Shown here piece after piece: positions 1 through 7,200 of a stretch of DNA of 12,744 nt (position 1 is the first letter of the stretch; each line of letters begins with the position of its first letter). The notes beneath the pieces are model-generated. The model did not search any database, was not told where the DNA came from, and worked only from the letters and a program-made list of their open reading frames with translations. Source of the DNA: GCA-002282575 sp964646525 (lineage in GTDB: Bacteria > Pseudomonadota > Gammaproteobacteria > Thiomicrospirales > Thiomicrospiraceae); NCBI GenBank assembly GCA_964646525.1, contig CAZYER010000042.1, positions 1 through 12,744 on the forward strand, read 5' to 3'. The translations under genes were made by a program, and so were the position numbers.

Positions 1-16
1 CTCTGGAAAAACGCCC

Positions 17-2731
17 ATGTCTAAAACAATTCACATCCCAAGCCATTACACACTCTTTAGCACGACTGATCTTAGCGGTAATATTTTAACGGCATCCGAT
101 GATTTTATTACCATTAGTGGATTCAGCAAAGAAGAACTTATCGGCAAACCCCACAATATCGTTCGCCACCCCAGTGTGCCGAAAAAAGTGTTTGCCGATA
201 TGTGGACGACATTAAAAGAGGGTAACTCTTGGTCAGCGATTGTGGTAAATCGCAGTAAAAATGGGGATGAATACTGGGTTGTTGCCAATGCCTCGCCCAT
301 TATGGAAAAAGGCTCTATTGTCGGCTATATATCAGTCAGAACCCCAGCCACCGAAGCACAAATGAGCGCTGCCAAACGCCTCTATGCCCAAGTTGAATCA
401 GGCGAAGTCATCTTAAAACACGGCATCGCACGCACGCCATGGAGCGTTAAATTTGATTGGTATCGCAACCAACCCATGTTCCGCAAAATTATGGCACCCA
501 TTGTCGCTCTATTTATTGTGGGTGGGTTTGTCACTGCTTATAGTCTAGCATCAATGAAAGAACAAAGTTTACTGGCTGCAGGAAGTAACTCAGCCAATGA
601 CATGATTACCATGGCTAAAAATTCGCGCCAGTTTTACATGGACGAAATTGTACCTAAAGTCACAAAAGCAGGAATGTCATTAGGGCATGACTATGCTACA
701 CACCCCACCAACCTGCCTTTGGCCGCCAATGTGATGCTGGCTTTAGGTGAAATGTCTAAAAAAGCGCGAGATGCTAAAGAAGTGGGCGAGGTTAAACTGT
801 TTAGTGCCTATCCTTTTAAATTCCGTGGCGAAGCCAAACTTGACGAATTTGAGCAAGCAGCCCTAGCAGCTCTAGCTAAAGACCCTAAACAACCATTCTT
901 TCAAATTGAAGAAGTGAATGGAAAATCCTATTATCGTATGGCAGTACCTGACTTTATGACATCACAATCCTGCTTAAACTGTCATAATCACGACCCTAAC
1001 AGTACTAAAACAGATTGGAAAATTGGCGATGTGCGCGGTGCGATTTCGGCACGTATTCCCTTGTCCGAATTAGAACAAGCAATAGCCAAACCAATATTGC
1101 AAGTCCACATTACCTTATTAACCATTGCATTATTTGTACTCGCCAGTATTTATTGGTTAGTTTATCTGTTTGTAATTCGCTTACGCAAACTCAGTGCCAG
1201 TGTTGACTATGTCGAACAAACTGGTGATTTAACCCAACGCGTTATCGACACCTCCAATGATGCTATTGGCATGACCATTGACCGATTTAACGCCCTGCAA
1301 AACTACGTGTTAGCTTCACTCACGCAAGTATCTGCCAACGCCCGCGCCATTAGTGAAGGAGATTTCTCACAAAGCTCGCAAGGAGCTAAAGGTAGCTTTG
1401 TCAATTTAGAAAACGCCATCAACGGTGCCACAGCAAGTTTAGATAAAACCACGCAAGAATTAAGCAAAGTCATGCATGCCTTAGAGCATGGACAATTTAC
1501 TGTACAAATGAGTCAAGAGGTTCCCCAAGCTTTCAGAAACCAGGTTGATAAGGCCTTTTCAGCCATTGAATGTGTCATGAATGAAATTATTCTAGCCATG
1601 AAAAAAATGGAACAAGGCGACTTCTCGGCACGTATTAACACCCAATCCCAAGGTCAAATTGCCGAATTAAGCCAAGCCATTAACAGCTCCATGGAAAGCA
1701 TGTCACAAGCCGTCAGCAAAATTGGCCAAGTAGTGGCAGCGCAAGCAGCTGGCGATTTGACCGTGCAACTTCCTTCGGGTTCTTTCAAAGGCGAACTTCA
1801 CAACCTGAAAAACGCCATTAACTTCTCGCTCGAAAAACTTAAAACTGTGGTCAATGTGGTATCTGGAGTAGCAGTCAGCGTTAATGGTGCAGCTCAAGAA
1901 GTATCACATGGTTCTAGCAGTTTGAGTGACCGTGTACAAGAACAAGCCGCCTCACTGGTTGAAACCACCGCGACCATAACGCAGATGAATGAAGCCATTC
2001 AACACAATGCCAATAACTCATTACAGGCTTCTCAACTAGCTCATGAAGTTCAGCAAAAAGCAACGCAAGGCGAACAAATTATGGCTAAAACCATTGAAGC
2101 CATGCAAGGCATTAAAGACTCCAGCCATCGTATTGCTGAGATTGTATCGCTAATTGATGGTATTGCTTTCCAAACTAATCTGTTGGCACTCAATGCAGCT
2201 GTCGAAGCAGCACGCGCAGGCGAACATGGTCGAGGCTTTGCGGTTGTGGCTGGTGAAGTGCGTAGCTTAGCGGGTAAGTCTGCTGATGCCGCTAAAGACA
2301 TCAAAGCACTTATTAGTGACACCGTTTCTCGCATCGAGCAAGGCACACAATTGGCAGACGACTCAGGAACAGCATTGAAAAGCATCACTCAATCCATCGA
2401 CAGCATGACTGTGTTGGTTAACAATATTGCAGAGGCGACCACCCATCAAAGCGAGTCGATGACACAAGTGAATGATGCCATCAACAGCATCGATAATGTA
2501 ACACAGCAAAATGCTGCCCTGGTAGAAGAAACTGCGGCTTCGGCTGAGAACCTGCGCGAACAAGCAGAGTTATTGCGTCAAGAAATGAGCTTTTTCAAAA
2601 CCCATACCCAAGTTCAACAACCTAGCCCTGCGTTAACTGCAAAAAAACAGCCCAAGGCATTAACCGGTCAAGCGCACCAAGCGACATCACAAAAAGAAGC
2701 CAAATCTAAAGATGACTGGCAGGAGTTTTAG
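17..2731 (+). CDS. Methyl-accepting chemotaxis protein with Aer-type PAS and periplasmic DUF3365 (CXXCH) sensor
   Basis: Probable redox or energy-taxis receptor of the inner membrane that signals through CheW/CheA. Residues about 13-110 form a PAS domain very like that of Aer, keeping the NIVRHP segment (R50, H51), W63, W72 and the KNGDEYWV stretch, so FAD binding is plausible. TM1 is about 157-178. Residues about 180-352 resemble DUF3365/Tll0287-like domains and hold CLNCH (C319-H323), a c-type heme attachment motif, which would place this part in the periplasm. TM2 is about 361-388. HAMP and HAMP-like segments span about 389-605. The MCP signalling domain is about 615-860, with the conserved hairpin tip around 715-750 (FQTNLLALNAAVEAARAGE). 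The last residues DWQEF (900-904) fit an xWxxF CheR-tethering pentapeptide on a flexible tail. The ATG at 17 has only a weak GGA upstream, and the promoter lies outside the window. The ligand is unknown; heme attachment is inferred from the motif alone. Confidence 0.95.
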   Translation: MSKTIHIPSHYTLFSTTDLSGNILTASDDFITISGFSKEELIGKPHNIVRHPSVPKKVFADMWTTLKEGNSWSAIVVNRSKNGDEYWVVANASPIMEKGSIVGYISVRTPATEAQMSAAKRLYAQVESGEVILKHGIARTPWSVKFDWYRNQPMFRKIMAPIVALFIVGGFVTAYSLASMKEQSLLAAGSNSANDMITMAKNSRQFYMDEIVPKVTKAGMSLGHDYATHPTNLPLAANVMLALGEMSKKARDAKEVGEVKLFSAYPFKFRGEAKLDEFEQAALAALAKDPKQPFFQIEEVNGKSYYRMAVPDFMTSQSCLNCHNHDPNSTKTDWKIGDVRGAISARIPLSELEQAIAKPILQVHITLLTIALFVLASIYWLVYLFVIRLRKLSASVDYVEQTGDLTQRVIDTSNDAIGMTIDRFNALQNYVLASLTQVSANARAISEGDFSQSSQGAKGSFVNLENAINGATASLDKTTQELSKVMHALEHGQFTVQMSQEVPQAFRNQVDKAFSAIECVMNEIILAMKKMEQGDFSARINTQSQGQIAELSQAINSSMESMSQAVSKIGQVVAAQAAGDLTVQLPSGSFKGELHNLKNAINFSLEKLKTVVNVVSGVAVSVNGAAQEVSHGSSSLSDRVQEQAASLVETTATITQMNEAIQHNANNSLQASQLAHEVQQKATQGEQIMAKTIEAMQGIKDSSHRIAEIVSLIDGIAFQTNLLALNAAVEAARAGEHGRGFAVVAGEVRSLAGKSADAAKDIKALISDTVSRIEQGTQLADDSGTALKSITQSIDSMTVLVNNIAEATTHQSESMTQVNDAINSIDNVTQQNAALVEETAASAENLREQAELLRQEMSFFKTHTQVQQPSPALTAKKQPKALTGQAHQATSQKEAKSKDDWQEF

Positions 2732-2733
2732 TC

Positions 2734-2844
2734 ATGAATACGGCTAGTAAAAAAACCAACGGGTTATATTCTCTGCAAAACACCAAAGAATCGTGGGATA
2801 TTAGGGGAAGTGCGGGGGATAAATCACGCTTCAAAGTTAACTAA
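2734..2844 (+). CDS. Possible 36-aa small protein directly after the chemoreceptor (doubtful)
   Basis: An ATG two bases after the chemoreceptor stop opens a 36-codon frame ending in TAA. AGGAG at 2721-2725, inside the receptor's last codons, lies 8 bases upstream, which is good Shine-Dalgarno placement for translational coupling. The peptide is basic and polar, with seven Lys, one Trp (W21) and no membrane segment or motif that I recognise. It uses AGG and several GGG or GGA codons, unlike the flanking genes. It may be a real coupled small protein, a decayed gene remnant or chance. Confidence 0.25.
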   Translation: MNTASKKTNGLYSLQNTKESWDIRGSAGDKSRFKVN

Positions 2845-2882
2845 GATCATGTATCAGCTACTGAAAAACAGCTATACTGATC
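2845..2882 (+). promoter_or_regulatory. Imperfect dyad and candidate -10 upstream of the YdcH-family gene
   Basis: The arms at 2845-2859 and 2870-2882 pair over 13 base pairs, with two single-base bulges in the left arm, around a 10-base A-rich loop. TATACT at 2873-2878 is a 5/6 match to a -10 box and sits in the right arm. No good -35 lies at 16-18 bases. There is no T-tract after the stem, so an intrinsic terminator for the receptor gene is unlikely; an operator or leader hairpin is possible. Confidence 0.35.
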
Positions 2883-2903
2883 TGGTAAGTATAAGGAGTT
2901 ATT

Positions 2904-3146
2904 ATGATCGTTGAAAACCACCCATCGCTAGCGAATGAATTTCCAGAATTCAAAGACACCATTCACACCTTAAAAATGAATAATGCTCATTTTGCTAAGC
3001 AATTCGACGCTTACAATACATTGGATCGCGAAATCATACGCATTGAAGAAGGCGTTGAAAACGCAGGTGACGCCGATTTAGAAAACTTGAAAAAGCAGCG
3101 CCTCGCCCTAAAAGACGAACTCTACGCGATGCTCAATGCAGCTTAA
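2904..3146 (+). CDS. YdcH family (DUF465) small protein
   Basis: An 80-residue charged, helical protein. The middle and C-terminal parts match the YdcH/DUF465 pattern: an F-(D/K)-x-Y/H-N-x-LD-x-EI-x-R-x-E segment around residues 34-49, then LKKQRLALKDELYAML near 63-78, which probably forms an antiparallel helical hairpin. The family is widespread in proteobacteria, usually 70-80 residues, cytoplasmic and of unsettled function. The start is well supported by AAGGAG at 2893-2898, 5 bases before the ATG. The gene appears monocistronic: a candidate -10 precedes it and an intrinsic terminator follows 25 bases after the stop. It converges with rpsI. Confidence 0.9.
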   Translation: MIVENHPSLANEFPEFKDTIHTLKMNNAHFAKQFDAYNTLDREIIRIEEGVENAGDADLENLKKQRLALKDELYAMLNAA

Positions 3147-3171
3147 TCGGTTTAACGACTTGCTGTATCGA

Positions 3172-3198
3172 AAAAAACCAAGCCTAGCTTGGTTTTTT
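3172..3198 (+). terminator. Intrinsic terminator of the YdcH-family gene
   Basis: A perfect 12-bp inverted repeat (3172-3183 with 3187-3198) has a 3-base loop. Its GC-containing core CCAAGC/GCTTGG is flanked by an A-run on the left and a T-run on the right. The flanking A/T runs mean it could also work on the minus strand. Confidence 0.85.
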
Positions 3199-3222
3199 GT
3201 TAGCTTGAAACAAGTGCTGTAC

Positions 3223-3255
3223 TGAATACAAGGATAGCCCCCAATAGTGTATTCA
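3223..3255. repeat. 8-bp inverted repeat between convergent terminators
   Basis: TGAATACA (3223-3230) and TGTATTCA (3248-3255) are exact inverted copies separated by 17 bases. They lie in the roughly 90-base gap between the two convergent terminators. No ORF, promoter or RNA family is apparent here. Confidence 0.4.
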
Positions 3256-3287
3256 TGAACATTTTATCTCTCTGCTCTACTAACCAT

Positions 3288-3317
3288 AAAAAAACCCGCC
3301 AAACTGGCGGGTTTTTT
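3288..3317 (-). terminator. Intrinsic terminator of rplM-rpsI
   Basis: CCCGCC (3295-3300) pairs with GGCGGG (3306-3311) around a 5-base loop, flanked by A7 on the left and T6 on the right. Read on the minus strand it is a GC-rich stem followed by a U-run, 17 bases after the rpsI stop. Its symmetry suggests it can work in both directions. Confidence 0.9.
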
Positions 3318-3334
3318 CTGTCTTCGATAACGAA

Positions 3335-3727
3335 TTAACGTTTCGAGAACTGAGGACGACGACGTGCACCGTGCAAACCGACTTTTTTACGTTCGACTTC
3401 ACGCGCATCACGCGTTAATAAGCCTTTAGCACGTAACAAAGAACGGTTTTCTTCGTTGAACGCCACCAACGCACGTGACAAACCGTGACGGATCGCACCT
3501 GCTTGGCCAGTCGTACCACCACCCACAACGTTCACAATCACGTCAAAACGATCAGCAGTTGCAGTCACTTCAAGTGGTTGACGAACGATCATGTGGTCAG
3601 TTTCACGTGGGAAATGTTGTTCTAACGAACGACCGTTGATCACAATTTTGCCAGAGCCCTGACGCAAGAAAACGCGTGCAGTTGAGCTCTTACGACGACC
3701 CGTACCTAAGTACTGTTCAATAGCCAT
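3335..3727 (-). CDS. rpsI: Small ribosomal subunit protein uS9
   Basis: S9 of the 30S subunit. Its C-terminal tail reaches toward the P-site tRNA. The 130-residue length is normal for bacteria. The protein starts MAIEQYLGTGRRKSS, carries the S9 signature GGGTTGQAGAIRHGLSRAL at residues 69-87, and ends in a basic tail with RRRPQFSKR, as expected. The ATG at 3727 is preferred over an upstream in-frame TTG (3736) because AAGGAG (3737-3742) lies 9 bases before it and the N-terminus then matches the family. The gene lies 13 bases after the rplM stop, and its ribosome binding site overlaps that stop codon, so the two genes are cotranscribed and probably translationally coupled. Confidence 0.98.
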   Translation of the reverse strand: MAIEQYLGTGRRKSSTARVFLRQGSGKIVINGRSLEQHFPRETDHMIVRQPLEVTATADRFDVIVNVVGGGTTGQAGAIRHGLSRALVAFNEENRSLLRAKGLLTRDAREVERKKVGLHGARRRPQFSKR

Positions 3728-3740
3728 AATCTTCAACTCC

Positions 3741-4169
3741 TTACAGATCTAGCGCGATAGGCTGCTGTGCAGCATGTGGATGTGAACTACCCGCAAATAC
3801 TTTCAATTTACGGTACATATCACGACCTAACGGACCTTTTGGCAACATACCTTTCACCGCGATTTCAAGCACACGCTCAGGCGAACGCTCGATCATTTTT
3901 TCAAATGACGCAGATTTCATGTTACCAACATAGCCAGTAACACGGTAGTACATTTTGTCAGTACGTTTAGCGCCAGTAACACCGATTTTTTCAGCGTTAA
4001 TGACAATAATATAATCACCACAGTCAACGTGAGGGGTGTAAATAGGCTTGTGCTTACCGCGTAAACGACTCGCGATTTCCGCAGCCAAACGACCTAGAGT
4101 TTTACCTTCAGCATCAACCACATACCAATCGCGTTTCACTTCGATTGGCTTGGCAACAAAAGTTTTCAT
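3741..4169 (-). CDS. rplM: Large ribosomal subunit protein uL13
   Basis: L13 of the 50S subunit, an early assembly protein that binds 23S rRNA. At 142 residues it has the usual bacterial length. Recognisable segments are WYVVDAEGKTLGRLAAEIA (15-33), RGKHKPIYTPHVDCGD (37-52) and the family signature VKGMLPKGPLGRDMYRKL (105-122). AAAGGA (4179-4184) lies 9 bases before the ATG. This is the first gene of the rplM-rpsI operon, an arrangement conserved in many bacteria. Transcription probably starts near 4234 from the promoter at 4241-4269, giving a leader of about 65 bases. In E. coli, L13 represses its own operon; the leader hairpin here is a candidate for comparable control, which is not shown. 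Confidence 0.98.
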   Translation of the reverse strand: MKTFVAKPIEVKRDWYVVDAEGKTLGRLAAEIASRLRGKHKPIYTPHVDCGDYIIVINAEKIGVTGAKRTDKMYYRVTGYVGNMKSASFEKMIERSPERVLEIAVKGMLPKGPLGRDMYRKLKVFAGSSHPHAAQQPIALDL

Positions 4170-4187
4170 TCAATTTTTTCCTTTCAA

Positions 4188-4203
4188 AAAGCGTTTCCGC
4201 TTT
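4188..4203 (-). promoter_or_regulatory. GNRA-capped hairpin in the rplM leader
   Basis: On the minus strand, AAAGCG and CGCTTT form a 6-bp stem closed by a GAAA tetraloop and followed by a short T-run. It sits a few bases upstream of the rplM Shine-Dalgarno sequence. It could be an L13 autoregulatory element, an mRNA-stability hairpin or a weak attenuator. Confidence 0.45.
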
Positions 4204-4220
4204 ACATAAAATTCGGGGTT

Positions 4221-4266
4221 TTAGGGAAAAGGAACTCAGGATTATATCTGAAAACCAGTTCCCTAA
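4221..4266. repeat. Nested inverted repeats spanning the rplM promoter
   Basis: TTAGGGAA (4221-4228) is inverted exactly as TTCCCTAA (4259-4266). GGAACT (4231-4236) is inverted as AGTTCC (4258-4263). Both enclose the -10 box and share the right arm, giving two mutually exclusive pairings. This may be an operator pair or chance. Confidence 0.45.
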
Positions 4267-4269
4267 CAA
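4241..4269 (-). promoter_or_regulatory. Sigma-70-type promoter of rplM-rpsI
   Basis: On the minus strand there is TTGTTA (4264-4269, 4/6) and a perfect TATAAT (4241-4246) with an ideal 17-base spacer. It points into rplM and begins 14 bases after the efflux permease stop. No T-rich intrinsic terminator separates it from that gene, so read-through from the efflux operon is possible. Confidence 0.75.
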
Positions 4270-4282
4270 GTGCTTAGCACAC

Positions 4283-7200
4283 TTATTTTGTTGCTAACGC
4301 CAAACGCGCTTCCTGACGCTTACCGCGGTAAAACTCATAAATGTAGTAAATGAGCGGAATCACCACCAGCGTTAAGGCAGTCGAAGCGAAAGTACCGAAA
4401 ATTAAGGATACCGCCAAACCACCAAAGACAGGATCAGTGATCATAATGGCAGAACCCAAAATAATGGCCAAGGCTGTTAACAGAATGGGGCGGAAACGCA
4501 CTTTACCCGCCTCAATCACCGAAGTTTTGAGGTCTTGACCTTGCGCACGATACTCCAAAATAAAATCAATTAAGAGTAACGAATTACGCACCACAATTCC
4601 CGCCAAGGCAATCACCCCAATCATCGAGGTTGCAGTAAAAGCCTGATCGGCTAACCAATGACCGGGGAAAATACCGATCATCGTCAGCGGAATCGCACCC
4701 ATCACGATCACTGGCAACATGAAGGACTTATAGTAACCAACCAAAATTAGATAGATCAATACCAAGGCAACAATGAAGGCACTACCCATATCACGGAAAA
4801 CGTCCAGGGTTAAGCGCATTTCACCGCCCCATAAGATGGTGTTCTCAGTGACATCCTTAGCTTCAGCTGCAACAAAATTCAGGTTTGCCGTTTGGAAGGT
4901 CAGTCCCGATTTTTCTAGCGGTACATTGTCAAACCATTTGTCGGCAGACAAGACCGCATAGACTGGACTAGAAGTGAGCAATTCACCACCCACAAACACC
5001 ACAGGATGCTGATCTTTGGTATAAATAGGTTTCGCTGTGTTCACATGACGAATGGTCGCTAATGCCGATAAAGGCACTGCCTCACCCATCATGCTCGTCA
5101 CCCGTAACGACAACAACTGTTCGGCTACCGTACGATCACCACGCGGTAAACGCACCAAAATATCGATCGGTTCACGCGCATCATCTTGGTGTAACGTACC
5201 AATACTGAACCCTGAAACATAATCACGCAACATTTTCGCTACCTTAGCAGGCACCACGCCCATCAGGTTAGCACGCTCACGATCAATGGTGATTTCATAG
5301 GTATCGCTATTCGCCATGACCGAATTATCGATATTAATCATGCCGTAAACGTCATGCATTTTATTGGTAATTTCTTCGGCTGCTACACGCAATTGCTCAT
5401 AATCAGGACCATAGAGTTCGGCCATGATTTGTGCTTGCACAGGTGGTCCTGGCGGCGTTTCGTAAATCTTGATCTTAGCACGAGGGAACTTGGCTCGAAC
5501 CTCAGCCAACTGATCGTTCAACTGTTGTGCCAACTCATGCGATGACTCAGAACGATCATGCTTATTCACTAAATTGACGCGAATTTGAGCAAAATTATCG
5601 CCCTCACGAATCATGTCTCCACGCACCAGCGCAGCAAAATCGATCGGTGCAGCACTACCCACAAACAACTGATAATTCGCTACCGCTTTATTCGTCGCCA
5701 GCTCCTTCATCACAGCCTGTGCCACCAAATCAGTCGCTTCTAACGCAGTACCCGCGGGCATATCCACTTGTAACAAGAAAGTGTTGGTATTGTCATTGGG
5801 TAGCATTTTAAGCTCGACACCGAAAGTACTTTGCGGACCATTCATGCCTTCATCGCGGACGAACTGCCATGCCGGCATGACCATGGCTGCCATCAACAGC
5901 ACCACCACCGCACCTAAAAAGACATTGCGATAAGTACGACTTTCAATCATCGGTGTGATGACTTTCTCATACATACGCTGTAACGGATCTTCCTTGTGGG
6001 CGACTTTGTCTTCTAACGAATGGGTAAGCGCCATATGCGCCAATGCCTTTTTCGTTAAGAAAATACGCGCCGCCCAAGGCACCACCATGTAAGCGATCAA
6101 TAATGAGGCAATCATCGCCACAGGCACATTAAACGGAATAGGCGCCATGAAAGGCCCCATCATACCCGTAACAAAAGCCATCGGAATAAAGGCAATAATC
6201 ACCGCCAAAGTGGCAATATTAGTGGGATTACCAATTTCATTGGTCGCGCGCACAAACAGATTATCTAAGCCATCGGCAGGAATACCGTTGTGCATATGAC
6301 GATGGATATTTTCAATCACCACAATCGCCGCATCCACCAGCAACCCGAGCGATAAGATCAGGGCAAACAAGGTAATTCGATTAATGGTTTGACCAGCAAT
6401 CAGCCCGACCAACAACACCACAAATAGAATGAGCGGCACCGTCAGCGTGACAATACCCGCCTCGCGCCAGCCCAAGAAAACGACCAGAATGACCACTACG
6501 GAAGCGATGGCAATGAGCAAATGTTCAACTAACACATTCACTGCATCATTGGCTTTTTCACCATCATCACGTGTAACGGTGACCGTGACATCATCAGGAA
6601 TCATGCTGGTTTTTAATGTATCCAACTTACTTAACACTGCTTGAGCGACATCAACCGCATTGGTACCCGATTTTTTAGCAATGGCAATGCTAACGGCTGG
6701 CCAAGTTTCATCAGACACTTGACCATGCTCATCTGGACCAAAACCAATACGTGAGTAACTATCGACTTCTTTCGCACCTTCTTCAATGGTGGCGACATCT
6801 TTTAAGTAAATTGCCTTACCTTGGTCAACTCCAATGATAATATCGCCCACTTCAGCAGCATTACCGAGATAGCCAGACACACGCAGAGGGGCACTTTGGT
6901 TGTTGTTAATCACCTCGCCCACCGGCAAAGAAGCATTCACTCCTTTCAACATATCGCTCACTTGCGATAAGGTAATGCCGGTTAATGCCAAACGCTGCGC
7001 GTCTAACCAGACATTGACTGTATGTGGCGCACCACCTGTGACACTGGTGTAGGAAACACCAGGCACGTTACGCAATTGTTCCAACACTTTCATGCCAACA
7101 TCACGCAACTGCATCGCATCCAAGCGTTGACTCGATAAAGCCAAGGTCATAATCGGCACATCATCCACGTTAATGGGGCGAACCAATGGCTCTAAGGTAT

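Noticed and set aside
2050..2388. 112-codon minus-strand ORF inside the chemoreceptor gene
   Set aside because: It is antisense to the highly conserved MCP signalling tip; its Ala/Ser-rich product reflects the opposite strand and it has no family features or ribosome binding site.
3223..3255. Inverted repeat in the convergent gap as a small RNA or CRISPR-like unit
   Set aside because: Only one pair of 8-bp arms, no repeated units, no promoter and no T-tract.
3335..3736. 133-residue version of S9 starting at TTG 3736
   Set aside because: The ATG at 3727 has an SD at correct spacing and gives the canonical N-terminus; the TTG lies directly against the SD.
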